The position numbers and the translations under genes were made by a program. A stretch of 64,000 nt of DNA, from NCBI GenBank assembly GCA_027943335.1, contig BSBK01000761.1, forward strand, positions 539,001-603,000. The letters are read 5' to 3'. Below the pieces are notes generated by a model, which was given only the letters and a program-made list of their open reading frames with translations, ran no database searches and was not told the DNA's origin. Position 1 is the first letter of the stretch. The number at the start of each line of letters is the position of its first letter. Positions 12,200 through 23,912 of the stretch are shown one piece after another. Source of the DNA: Chamaecyparis obtusa (Eukaryota; Streptophyta; Pinopsida; Cupressales; Cupressaceae).

Positions 12200-12425
12200 T
12201 ACCTAGGTGATATACTCCAGGCTACTGGGGTGATATACCTATAATCGTGTGATACTTTGCCTTATGTCAGACGATATACCTTATAATAGACGGGTGATAT
12301 ACTCCAGGCAGGTCAGGCGATAGTCTGCCAAGGGCGAACTATCGCGCGATATTTCTTCTCAAAGCAGGCGATACTTTTTGAACCCGCAAAGTATCGCGCG
12401 ATACTTTTCTCTAAAGGGCGCGATA
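12200..12425. repeat. TATCGCGCGATA palindrome array B
   Basis: Ten or so GATA/TATC-type sites occur in about 225 bases. A perfect 20-base palindrome (AAAGTATCGCGCGATACTTT) is at 12388-12407, and a second TATCGCGCGATA core is at 12340-12351. The palindrome at 12388 is followed by TCTCTAAA, as is the palindrome at 92-115, so the arrays are related. Degenerate forms such as GTGATATACTCC precede them. Confidence 0.75.
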
Positions 12426-14095
12426 CTGTTGCAAAATTACTTAACCCTTGACCAGAACTGTGTAAAATTTGCATTTTTGGGTCTGCTTGGTCAAAAAAAT
12501 TAATCTGAGGGTTGATGTTTTCGATTTCAGTCACAATATCAGTAGAATTTTGGCAGGTTTGCAAACAGTGAGGGATCAAACATGTCTCAAAACACTTGAA
12601 ACAAGGGCAAAAGCAACCTTGCCAAGACAAACACTTGTGATATCAGAATTGAAAAAGCACCTTATGAACGCTACCAATCGTTTGTATGTGAGAACGTTTA
12701 TACTAGCATCACACAACCGAAGACAATTCAAGCAAGTCTGTCCTAAAAAGTCAAGGCTCAATACTTACCAACTTAGCCCACAACTTGATGCCCCCTCGCC
12801 TCACACCAAGTGGTTACCCACAAGAGATGTTGGCTTTGTCGTGGAAGTGTCAAATGACACAACCAAAGCGACACATATGGTGAATATCTTAAGGTGATCC
12901 GGGTAAACCACTTGGATCAATCCTTACACTAAGAAGATAAGCGGCTAAACAAGGTGGCTTCTATCTAATGGTTCTTAATAAGGATTTTCGTTCACAACAC
13001 CCCTCTTGCTCCTCATAAAGGACTAGGACCTTGCGGCCTCAAGAGTACCTTAAGCATTCTTGTTCAATGTTTTCCCCATGGTCGCAATCCCATGAGCTAC
13101 TCACATCAAACGAAGATAAGTGTTATGTCTACCAAGGTTTTTGGTGTCCTTGATAGCTTTGAGATTATAGTGAGTTGGAATCACTTGCCACCAAGGAGAA
13201 TGATGACAAGGTTGTCCCCACTTGAGTCGTTCCTCTTGATTGCTCAAGAGCAGGTCCGCTAAAGGATTCCTAAACTAAACAAAAAGTGGATCAACTCTTG
13301 AGGTTCAAGGTTTTTTGTTCACCACAAGGGTGAAGAGCATACTCCCCTATCTCAAGAATCTCTCCCAAACACACCAAACAAAGAGGTTCAATTACTCCCT
13401 TGCTTCCAAACCCTTAAGGTGGGTCAAGATTTTCTGATTCACCTAAAGGTGAAGAGCATACTTCTCCTACCACCTCAAAATCTCTTTCACAAGGTTTTAA
13501 AAATTCCTAATACAATTAGTGAATGCCACACTTGAAAGGAAAGCAAATAAACAAGCAAGATTTGTTTTTTTTTGTTTTTATGCTTGGGCAGCCCTGCAAA
13601 AACTGTTAGTAGCCCTCTTTGACATGCGTTTTTAGCAAATTTCAAGCAATGAGAGCACCTACAAGCACAACTTGTTAGACCAACAAGGTTAGCAAAATCA
13701 AAATCCAAATGTAAATATGCAATAAACTGATAGATCCATGTGCACAAGTATCCTCCAATGAGAGTGAAGTGTTGACTTTTGAGCCTCATGTGAGACAAAA
13801 AGTACTTTTTTTCTTTTTTTAAAATAGGAATAATGCTTTGTTTTGTGCAACTTAGGATAAGAGGAAAAGTGGGGCTTTTTATTTATTAAAAGGGGAGGAA
13901 ATATTCTTTTTAATCAAATAAAGGCTTAGGATAAATGGTTAGCCCAAGGATAAAAATCCAATATATGATCGAAATTAAGACTTGATTAAGAAATTGATAA
14001 TGTTGAAAATATTGATTATTGATAAAATTGATTCAGGGTTGATAAATCAAATAAATGGGGCCCAAAGTCTAGGGGACCATTTTAGGGTGCATACA
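12426..14095 (-). other. Tat leader and 5' LTR
   Basis: The 5' LTR begins on the minus strand at 14095 (TGTATGCACCCTAAAATGG...). Its inner end was not found because the partner LTR is off the left edge of the window, so leader and LTR cannot be separated by comparison. A coding-looking stretch at 12469-12897 is not convincing. The high-coordinate part (13800-14095) is AT-rich. Confidence 0.55.
13312..13495. repeat. Imperfect ~120-bp tandem duplication in the Tat leader/LTR
   Basis: The phrase GGGTGAAGAGCATACTCCCC (about 13330) recurs as AGGTGAAGAGCATACTTCTC (about 13450), with matching context on both sides (caaggttttttgttcacc versus caagattttctgattcacc). The two copies are about 120 bases apart. 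Confidence 0.6.
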
Positions 14096-15005
14096 CCATC
14101 AATCTATCCATGAATAGAACAAACAATCTCCTCTCTAAGATGTTTGTAACCAACACTAACAATCTCTTGAATTTAATGATGTAATTGTCCATTGGTCTTG
14201 TTTGCCTTAGTTGTGCCAACTCCTTGAAGTTGAGCTCTAGATCATTCCTATCAAAGTGATTTATGAGTCACTTTATGAAATAAGCTTATGAAGTGACTTG
14301 ATCATGACCGAGGGTAACCATCCTATGGTGCCATCAGTCGTGAGTGACTCCTTACGAGTGAAGCGTTTCAAAATTGATTACCTCTTCTTCAAGCATAGGG
14401 TTGAGATGGAAGTAGGTATCAAATTTTTGTACCCATGATTGTGATGATTTTTTCGTGGACCCATCAAAGGATGATAAATTTAGCTTGGCAATCTTTCATA
14501 TTATGTCATTATTGTAATGGCCATGTCTCTTAGAATATCTCATCCAAAAATCCATATTATTCTTGAAGGGTAGTTATGCTCCAAATCTAGCGTCAAACCA
14601 GCCTTTCCTGAACTGATCTTGCATCTCCAAGAAGGTAGACTCTTATTCTCCATGTTGTTCAGTCCTTTGAGGAAATGTTGACATAATTGGGCCTGTGTGG
14701 GAATGTTGAGTATGAGATCTCTCATTTACAGGATCAACATCGTGTCCATTGAGATTTTAATTTGTCCTTCCTTCTGCCAAAAGTCATAGTGTTTCACTAA
14801 TTTATTGTTGTCCTTTTGCCAAAGTCTCACTAAGTTATTATTGTCCTTGTACCAAGGTCTCACTAAGTTTTTTTTGTTCTTTTGTTAACTCTCATAGCAA
14901 TGTCATCATTTCGGTGCTTGATTCCCCCATCTTGTTTATTGATTGGGATTTGATATGCATCCAAGACTACCCAAAAGGCTAGCAAGATCACCAAATATGA
15001 TACCA
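14096..15005 (-). pseudogene. Gypsy gag fragment with primer-binding site (unit 1 copy)
   Basis: The minus strand encodes scraps of a gypsy gag (compare 30370-31060 in unit 2): a FDGS-like start, a DTYFHL segment and the beginning of a LAQLRQTK-type segment, broken by stops and shifts. Interrupted on the left by the Tat element. A primer-binding site, TGGTATCA on the minus strand (14998-15005, complementary to the 3' end of initiator tRNA-Met), lies next to the LTR, as expected for a 5' end. Confidence 0.75.
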
Positions 15006-15011
15006 CATTAA

Positions 15012-15821
15012 TGTACCAAACTCTCATACAAAAATTTATTGACCGTATGGTAGCCCTCTTTCCCCTTCCATATGGATCACTCCCATATGTACCACTCTTA
15101 CCTATTTGTCTCTCTCATGTACGATCTCACCTGTACACCTCTATTTCACAGAGTAATGTCTCCACGGTGCTCTGCACAAAAGTCTCATTACTGTACCAAG
15201 ATACTCTCGTATGGTGATGTCTCCACAACAATACCTTTGTATGGTTAAACTTATTCGTACACCCGTATGGTCAAACACCCCTATCATACTACATCAAATT
15301 CACCATCCTCTTCACCATATGGTACAACCTCACACAACATACATCCTACACATGAAATGGATTATTGTACTATGCCTACATGAATAGTTTCACTAGATTC
15401 GACTTAATTGATATTATAGATGCCAAAATATTAAAGCCAATGAATAATATTTCACATAGGGAACACCAGAGCAAACCGATAGGAATAAAAATAGGGTGAG
15501 GAGTTACTCCCACCGAAATTGCAAATACAGAATAAGGAGCATCTTGCACCTCTGAAACTATAATATTGTTGAACTCCAACTGGAATTTTCAAATACAAAG
15601 AAACATAAAACTCACGATGATTACCTACAATTCCAAACACAACCTTATAAAGGGCTCCAAGAAGTTTCCCGAAGGGTTACAAGCAAGACGAAAATAGTTT
15701 ACTATTTTTTATTTTATAGTTAAATTATTTAATTAAAGGGTTTGTAAGATATTATTATTAAATTTGGGACCACTTAATTAATTAATTTAATTGATTCATT
15801 AATTATATTGGGGATATTATA
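15012..15821 (-). mobile_element. 5' LTR of the truncated gypsy element (unit 1 copy)
   Basis: This LTR is about 810 bp. It begins 6 bases from the primer-binding site and pairs with 31494-32384 in unit 2. Compared with that copy it lacks about 76 bases (unit 2 positions 31969-32045) and its outer CA end is mutated to TA. Confidence 0.75.
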
Positions 15822-16010
15822 GTCCCTTCCACCAACATTTTGGTTTCGGTTGGTAAAATGTTACCTATGGAGTCACGGGCAACACACCCTGCCCTCAATA
15901 GACCCAAGTTACCTTTTGAAGCTCTATCAAAATTTATTTTGATCCAACCTTCTTATGGCTTGCTCCATTGAACTGAAGCTATATCCATGTGCTTAGGATT
16001 ATTCCTCAAC
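15822..16010 (-). pseudogene. LINE RNase H scrap (unit 1 copy)
   Basis: The minus strand translates to a degraded RNase H beginning (WIKINFDRASKGN in the unit 2 copy), typical of the C-terminal RNase H of plant L1 LINEs. Only about 60 codons remain. The gypsy LTR is inserted in it. Confidence 0.6.
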
Positions 16011-19000
16011 GACCGATTAATAGGTGAGAAAACATTTAATATTATATTATGAAATAACATTACCACTTAAATCAATAATAACTAATGATATTTAAAACAT
16101 TTTTTAAATAATAATTATATTATATTATATTAACTTTGGTAATGACAATTATTCGATATCCTATGTTACCTTAATAGTAATTAACGATAATAACAATGAT
16201 TAATATCATCCTAAATAATGATTGAGCTATGCTAAAATATTAATGATAATATATTTTAACTATTATTAGAATAATAATAATAGTTAAAACAATTAAATAA
16301 TTAATTAATTTCCATTTAATACTTAACTGACATAAGTAGAAATACTAACTCGCTAACAATGCCATTACGATAGCTCAAGTAGTGGGTTAGTGTTTAGGGC
16401 TTAGGTAGTGGTTTTTTGGGGGTTTGTCACGGATCACTCATTGATCATCATAATGTATGGGTTTTGGTTAGGATAGTGAGTTTTGGGGGTTTTTGTTAAT
16501 GCCTTGGGCCATTTTGAAGGGCTTACATTTGATTTGCAGATGTCACATTCCAAAAAATACTTGTATTTTAATGGGTGATGAACAAAGTTTTTCTTGCTAG
16601 TTCTTTTCTCTGAGAACCTTTTTCGAAGGAGTATAATATAATATAAATATTTAAGTTTCACCAAAAAAAAACAATCATCATGAAAGTCTTAGAACAAAAC
16701 ACCATACATACCAACACACCCTTGAACGCCAATTAGAGATCTCGAACACAAAACAAAAATACAAGCATATGGAAAGGTATTACAAGATATTTGAATGTGT
16801 GTTGTGAAATTGGATCTCAAAGGAACATTGTTTCCTTTCCATAGGGTTTGATTTACTCCACTACATAAAGAAATAAATTTATATAATATTCATAATTTAA
16901 AATACACTTTATTGTGACAATAATGATAAAATGACTAGAGAAAAGAATATTCTCATAATATATTTGATGGAGATAACAAACTTACAAAACCAATAGTTGT
17001 TAAGAAAAAGGAAGCATGAAAGTACAAGAAGCCTTGGTTTTGGTAAAACCTTCCATAGATGGAGATTTAGAGACAAACTAACTTGTAACGCCCTTAAAAA
17101 GGATAGCAAAACTTTTGACATTCTTGCTTTTCAAATTTTCTATTCTATTCAATATTTTTTTTAAGTAACTACTTGTTTTTCTTATAGAATATGGTATTGT
17201 GATTGATTGTGTCTACCTATTGACTCACTTGTAGGAGTTAGCTTGATTTTATCTTCAATTTAAGATACTCAAATGTTCATGATGTTATAGATATAGTTAT
17301 TAAGATCAGTTATGTATTATTAAGTTTAATTCTAATTTTAAATTTGTTTATGGTTTGAAGTGACTTTTATAAAGGAAACTTAATTGTACATAGTGATAAC
17401 CCTTTTCATTTTGTATACTTATCAAACGAGACTACAATGATGTATGTCATATGTTGCAAGAAAACAAATTTATTCTTAATTTTCTAAATAAATTTATCAA
17501 TTTAATTTACATGTTAATTTTTTAATTTGTCTATTTTTAATGTCATTTGACATTTATATTTAGGTGAAAACATTGAAAATCAAAGTATATCTCCATCTAT
17601 AGAACGTGTTGATGTCAATAATATCATCATTCAACAAATACTAAAGCTAGATAAATTTATTATTACTATATAGTATAAAATATGATTAAGCACAAATATT
17701 TTAAATATTACTTTACATACAAATATTATTAGATTCTCTAGCATGTCATCTTATATATAGAGTTGTTTAGAAAAGTTTGCATCATTTGCCTTCTAGATAT
17801 AAGTGAGTTGGGAGTTGGTCTTAATTAAGTCTACAATGATTAATTGATGACTAAATTTTGAACTTTATTTATTTAGTCTAAATATTATTTACAATATTTT
17901 TTAAATTAATTTTGATTTTTTTCTCTAATAAATTATAGAATATAATTAATTAAAAAAATAAGATAAAATAATTATAAATTATAAACATAATAAATAAATC
18001 TATATTTGAACGTAATGATTTAATATGATGGATTCTAGATATAAGAACAAGGTTTTTATTTTGTCAAAAAAATTATTAATCAATGTAAAATTTTATTTGT
18101 CATATGTATCCAATAAGTTGATGCCATACTAAAATTAAAATGATGTACTAAAATTTAAATTTCAATATAGTCATATTAGATATAATCATTGTGATGTACA
18201 ACACACATACCATTTAAATTGTAATCTAATATTATTAATTTTTTTAATTAAATGTAATATATTTATTTTCAAATTAAATATGTTTGGAAAATTTTACAAA
18301 TTACTTAGAATCGAAATAATTCTAATTGAATTGATTTTAAGATATTATTAAGAAAAAAGAAAATAATAGTAAGAGAAAAAAGTTAAAGATTAAAATTATA
18401 TATTTTCAATTAAATAAATATAAAATATTTATTTGTGTAAATGATAATTTTATCAATATTTAGTTTGAATTAAGATAAAATCAATATTTTAATATACATA
18501 ATCTTAAGAAAACACTATTTAAATGATTAAGTTTTTCTAAATTTATTCTTAAAAAAGCTTAAACAAATCTCTAATAACATATAAATGGTTATTTGTGTGA
18601 CATTTGATTAAAAGAAGTTTGATTGCAAAGTATTTTAATTTTATCTCATTTCTTTTAATTCAATATCCTTTATATTCAATTTGGTTATCTTAAACAACAA
18701 CTATATATTATCTTTTAATTTCACCTCTCTAAGAAACTTGTTTCTCAAGCATCCTTTCTATTCAATTTATTTTATATTTAAGGTGACAATGCATGCTACT
18801 TGAAAACAACACTCATATTCATATATAAACTTTTTCACTTATGTGTCATGTTATTAGAAGACGCTTTTTAGTCAAGCTTTCTAGTTTCATCGTACTTCTT
18901 TCTCTTCAATTTATTTTTAAAAACACTCACATTAAAATATCTTCACTTATATGACTAAAAGAAGCTTGTCAGCCAAGCAATCCAACCATTTGCTTTGAAT

Positions 19001-19281
19001 TCAATGTTGTCTTATGTAAAATAAAAAGTCAACTAGAATTTAGAGTGACGACAACATATAATTTAACTTTCCCCTACATTTACTTCAATTCAAAAATGTC
19101 ACAATATACTTAAAAATAGAATTCAATTTTAAACATCTTACCTAAAATAGAGACAGTTTTACATATATTTATCTCACTTATCTATCAGAGATTCTAAAAT
19201 TAAACCTTTGAATGAATGTAACATCGTCATCCATGGCGTGTGTCAGTGATACCTACGCACACTCACTCAGACTTCCCACGT
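16011..19281. other. AT-rich intergenic DNA upstream of AKR gene 1
   Basis: Very AT-rich, with no open frame worth calling. It matches 34444-36378 plus 46234-47531 of unit 2, with small indels. Near 17757 it lacks about 135 bases that unit 2 has at 36015-36160. The last 300 bases are presumably the AKR promoter. Confidence 0.6.
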
Positions 19282-19288
19282 TGTAAAA
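19282..19288 (+). promoter_or_regulatory. Degenerate TATA-like box of AKR gene 1
   Basis: TGTAAAA, 88 bases before the ATG. The equivalent site of gene 2 is TATAAAA. The surroundings (CCACGTTGTAAAACTCATAA) are otherwise conserved. Confidence 0.5.
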
Positions 19289-19369
19289 CTCATAAGTTTC
19301 TTCACACATCCTCTCATTCTTCAACACAAGCAGAAGAAGAGCAAGAACAGATTTGAAGAATCAGTGATA

Positions 19370-22300
19370 ATGGCGGTGCCAAGAATGAAATTGGGTAGTG
19401 AGGGATTGGAAGTATCAGCACAGGGATTGGGTTGTATGGGCATGTCTGCTTTCTATGGCCCTCCCAAATCTGAACATGAAATGATCTCCCTCATTCACCA
19501 TGCTGTTTCCAAGGGCATTACTTTTCTTGATACTTCTGATTTTTATGGCCCTCACACTAACGAAATTCTTCTTGGAAAGGTAGGATTCCTTCAATTAAGT
19601 CATGTAGCTAATCTCATTGTTAGGAATTTCATGTGGTTGGATATTAATTTGCTTGTTCTTGATGACTTGATTTGCAGGCACTAAAAGGAATAAGGGAGAA
19701 AGTGCAGTTGGCTACCAAGTTTGGAGCAGTTTTTAGAGGTGATAAAGTAGAGGTTCGTGGAGATCCTGCGTATGTTCGTGCTTGCTGTGAAGGGAGTCTG
19801 AAGAGGCTCGATGTGGATTGCATCGATCTGTTCTACCAACATCGTATCGACAGCAAAGTCCCCATAGAAGTTACCGTATGTGGTTTTATCTCCAAATTTA
19901 ATGCTTTTTGCAGTTTAATTGATGAAGATTTGAATTAGGGTTTTATTCATGGTCTTGTGCTAGATCGTTTAGTTAAGACTCAAGGCATAGTTATACTAGT
20001 TATTTTGGAACCACCCACTTGGCCATCCAAAAGCCTGCCTCTTCTATTGCCACCAATAACTAGGTAGCATTGTAGTTAGATCTCACTACAATTTCTACCA
20101 TTTCAACTCCTAGGTTGTATGCTATTTTCAACGATATGGATAGGCCCCTTCAAATCAAGGGATACTCTCTCTTTTAGTCATTGCCATGTCTTTGCTTTTG
20201 TATCACTCTCTGACATCCTCTTAACAACATGGATATGTCCCTTCAAATCAAATGAAATTCTCTCTTTTAGTCACTATTGTGTCTTTGCCTTTGTATCAGT
20301 CTCTAACATCCTCTTAACAACATGGATATGCCCCTTCAAATCAAATGAAATTCTCTCTTTTATTCACTACCATGTCTTTGCCTTTGTATCACTCTCTGAC
20401 ATCCTCTTAACAACATGGATAAGCCTCTTAAAATCAAGGGAAATTCCCTCTTGATATTCTCTCTTTTAGTCACTGCCATGTTTTTGCCTTTGTATCACTC
20501 TCTGGTATCATCTTGACAACATGGATAGGCCCCTTTAAATCTAGGGAAATTCTCTCTTGAAATTCTCTATTTTAGTCACTTCCATGTGTTTGCCTCTATA
20601 TCATTCTCTGGCATCCTCTTAACATGGATAGGCCCCTTTAACTCAAGGGAAACTCTCTCTTTTATTCATCATTATATCTCCGCCAATGATTGTACATAAC
20701 CTATTCACAAAAGGATTCAAAAAGGGATAATGTTATTACTGGTTTGGAAGCCCACGGAGGATGGCTAAGAATTTGCTAGGTGGATAGTCAACTATAGCAA
20801 GACTCCCCAGCATTGTAATTGTATTTGTTGCATATTTATAATGGCATCTTGATCTTTCCTTTGTTGTTGAATTGACTACTTGATGATCATTTTCCTTGTA
20901 AAACCATGCTCTAATTGCTTTGTGTGGTTATTTTAAGCTTTTGAAACTATGCATATTTATTTTTCACGTGATTTTATCATTTAGATTTTAAACCATAATG
21001 TTGCATTATCAATTTTTTAAGACTTTAATTGTAATATTTTCATGGCAAATTAATGAATTCTACCAATTTAACTTGTCCTCTTTCGCCATCTAAATTCTCA
21101 ATTTGATTTTCTTAATTACTTTTGTCAAGTTTGGGACTATTCGTGTTTCATTTTGTAATGGCTTTGTGATCAAGTTTTAATGCATGGTTTATTGCATGAT
21201 ACACAAAATTTAAAACATTGTGTCTTGCCTCAAAGTGTTTTGATTACAAGTGGGAATTTGTCCTTCAATTTTTGAATTACTCTTTTATGTAAATTATAAT
21301 ATAAAAATTTATATTCTAATTATATCTTAGATATTTATTCTTTTCATCATAATTAGTTTTTTTATATTTAATGACCTTTTTGATGTTTCTTTATCTAAGT
21401 TCACAATTGGGCTTAATGATATGCTTCAACAAATACATAACCATTAGATATTAAGTTTCTATGTGTATCTATTATAGATTGGAGAAATGAAGAAATTGGT
21501 TGAGGAAGGAAAAATAAAATATATTGGACTTTCAGAGGCTTCTCCATCAACAATTCGAAGAGCACATGCTATTCATCCTATTACGGCAGTTCAATTAGAG
21601 TGGTCCTTATGGACTAGAGATGTTGAGGCTGACGTTGTTCCAACCTGCAGGTACATATAGGTTTTCTAGAATATATTTTTTCTTAAAGTAACTTATTTTC
21701 AATGACTAATACTTCAATTTTTATTTGTAGGGAGCTTGGTATTGGAATTGTGCCATATAGCCCTTTAGGTCATGGTTTTTTCTGTTCTGGAGCTAAACTA
21801 GTTGAAAACCTATCAGATAAAGATTATAGAAAGGTATTTGAATCCATCATTTTTTCTTTGCATTAATATCCTTTATTTAATAATGTAATTGTTTGTTACA
21901 TGTTATTTTTTATCTTTCAAATTTGTTCCTTTCAATGATAACTATTAAATGACAAAATTATTCTTTATTTGTAAGCATTAGCATTTAATATTCATTATGT
22001 TAACTAAAACACATTGATGTTTAAACTCTTCTATTTCAAAGGGTGAATTTGTGAGCTACATTCTTAATAAGTCTAGGTGTTTTTATATTGTAGCAAGTCT
22101 TCCAATATTTTGATTATGTGCAAGTTAATTATAAAGAAAGTGTGGGAACCTTAGCAAAACCTAGTTTTGTTCTTTGGCTCAGGATTCATATTTGTGACCA
22201 ACATGTTTTAAACTTTATTTTATATTAAATATAAGGTTATTAAATGACAAAATTGTTCTTTACTTGTAACCATTAACTTTTATTATAATTATTTTGTTAA

Positions 22301-22949
22301 CATTAAAACACATCATTTATTTACACTCTTCTATTTTAAAAGGAAAAATTGTGATCTTTATTTTAAACAAGTTTAGGTGTTTTTAGATTGTAGCAAGTCT
22401 ATTGCAATATTTTTGTTATGTGTGAATCAATTATAAAGAAAGTGTGGGAACCTTAGAAAAACCTAGCTTTGCTCTTTGGATAGGAATGCATATTTGTAAG
22501 CAAAATGTCTTGAACTTCATTTTATATTTATCTAACTAAGAATTTTACTTCATATATTTACAACTAAGATGATCTTTGACTTTTTGAATGTATTTCTTTT
22601 ATAGAATACTCCAAGATTTGAAGGAGAGAACCTTGAAAGGAATAATACTTTATTTGAGAATTTGTTAGCAATTGCTTTGAGGAAAGGGTGCACTACTGGG
22701 CAACTTGCACTTGCTTGGGTTCAACACCAAGGACATGATGTTGCACCAATTCCTGGGACAACCAAAGTCAAGAACTTGGAGGAGAACATTGGTGCTCTTT
22801 CCATTAAACTTACACCCAAAGAAATGAAAGAAATTGAAGACGTAGTATCTTCTAATGGTGTCCATGGAGATCGACATAGTGTGAAAGAGTTGGAATCCAC
22901 TTGGATGTATGTAGAAACACCCCCTTTATCATCATGGAAAGGGATATAA
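19370..22949 (+). CDS. Aldo-keto reductase (perakine reductase / PCNT115-like), gene 1, five exons
   Basis: Exons are 19370-19579, 19678-19875, 21478-21650, 21731-21833 and 22605-22949. All introns are GT/AG. They join without a stop into 342 residues, the usual length for this plant AKR subfamily. It begins [16 protein letters not shown] and [12 protein letters not shown]. The catalytic tetrad is Asp54 and Tyr59 ([14 protein letters not shown]), Lys84 (LATKFG) and His125 (LFYQHRID). [24 protein letters not shown] and [18 protein letters not shown] are NADPH-side motifs; the enzyme should reduce aldehydes or ketones with NADPH in the cytosol; the substrate cannot be told from sequence. Positions 208 and 212 are His and Cys, where gene 2 has the usual Arg and Ser ([10 protein letters not shown]). 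The ATG at 19370 gives the standard N-terminus. Confidence 0.94.
20112..20670 (+). repeat. 93-bp minisatellite in intron 2 of AKR gene 1
   Basis: About six imperfect units, each with ACAACATGGATAKGCCCCTT, then TCAAATCAAATGAAATTC, CTCTCTTTTAGTCA and TTTGCCTTTGTATCACTC. The period is 93 bases, so 31 codons without stops in part, which creates a spurious reading frame at 20119-20454. Later units carry a ~12-base expansion. Confidence 0.85.
21943..22530 (+). repeat. ~294-bp direct duplication within intron 4 of AKR gene 1
   Basis: Two diverged copies begin TATTAAATGACAAAATT (about 21943 and 22237) and both contain TAGGTGTTTTTA, TTGTAGCAAGTCT and AAAGAAAGTGTGGGAACC. The same pair is in gene 2, so the duplication is older than the gene duplication. 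Confidence 0.8.
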
Positions 22950-23912
22950 GTAGTTTTAATAGTATTAGATCTTTCTATGCTAGTTCTATGCAAGCTAAAT
23001 AAGTGTATTCCACTTTTTGTTTTAAATAAGAAGGAAATATTCTTGATAAAAGGATGAATCTTTAGTAGTGTCAATTGATCTTATAAATCTGTGTGTTATT
23101 TATGATGATTGTTTAATAAATTTGAGGCGTGCATTTTCAATTTAAACATTTGATAAATAAGGTTTTTTAATAAAGATGATATTTTCATATATAATATTGT
23201 TTTCCTTAAGTCAATAATTTTCTTTACTTAGAGAGTACAATTTGAAGATACATTTCTCTATAAGATAATATTGATAGGTCATTCAAGATCTAGAGTATAA
23301 TAAATACATTAATGTATGCTTTAGAGTAAATACTATTTTAGAAATTTGACATTCCAAGTATATTATTAAAGTCTAAGTTGATGAAGTATTGATTTTAATT
23401 CGATGGTTATATGTTTACTTTTAGAATTTTGATAGAAAAATGTTAGTGTATTTTTAACAGTAGTTTGACATATTAATATATGATTGATACTTATATAGAT
23501 CAACTCATATAATTTTAATATATAATTTACCAAAATATACATATATCTAATAACATTAAAACACACTCATGGACAAAGAAAACAAAAAAGACGAGGTAGA
23601 ATGAAAGTAATAAGAGAAAATAAATAGAATAATGTTAGTTTGAAGTTGGAAAGTGATGAATTGGGTATTAATGTACAAATATAAATTTGAGGATGTGTTT
23701 GGATGAGAAATCAAAGCATGAAGGAACTTATGTAAAAGAATATTAAATTAGAGGGGAAGTTTTAGAAGGGATGAGAATTTATCATAGTAGTAGGAGAAAT
23801 TTGTGGACCTCTCAAGGAATTAGACTAGCAATGATACAAAAACAAAATGTTGCAAAAAAAAATTAATATTCATGTCATTTAAGTACATATTTTATTTTAA
23901 TATATATTTTTT
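22950..23912. other. AT-rich DNA downstream of AKR gene 1
   Basis: 3' UTR and intergenic DNA; nothing coding seen. It matches 51284-52248. Confidence 0.6.

Larger units (their letters stand above)
1..14095 (-). mobile_element. Ty3/gypsy retrotransposon, Tat-type, nearly complete (3' LTR outside window)
   Basis: Read on the minus strand, the element runs 5' LTR (starting at 14095), leader with palindrome array, gag, protease, acidic linker, reverse transcriptase, RNase H, a second RNase H, integrase, non-coding spacer, and an antisense plant-mobile-domain gene. Two RNase H domains plus an extra ORF after integrase are features of the Tat lineage of plant Ty3/gypsy elements. The 5' LTR start is placed at 14095 because the minus strand there begins TGTATGCACCC, a typical LTR start, and because the sequence shared with unit 2 resumes at exactly 14096. 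The element is therefore inserted in an older gypsy gag fragment. It is dead: about 14 in-frame stops and one frameshift in gag-pol. The primer-binding site and the inner LTR edge were not identified. Confidence 0.85.

Noticed and set aside
1..12425. The two palindrome arrays as the two LTRs of the Tat element
   Set aside because: With the LTR starting at 14095, the matching LTR would have to cover the PMD gene, which the 5' end lacks.
12469..12897. 142-codon plus-strand frame in the Tat leader
   Set aside because: No motif, and it lies in the leader/LTR region; kept as non-coding.
14096..14110. Left duplication breakpoint at 14096
   Set aside because: This is the Tat insertion point, so the duplication probably extends left of the window.
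16011..19281. tRNA, miRNA or other RNA genes in the AT-rich DNA
   Set aside because: No convincing conserved structure could be read by eye.
20119..20454. Open frame of 111 codons in AKR gene 1
   Set aside because: It is the 93-bp minisatellite in intron 2, whose period is a multiple of three; no protein meaning.
20112..20670. CRISPR-like regular repeats
   Set aside because: Unit of 93 bases with no distinct spacers, inside a plant intron.
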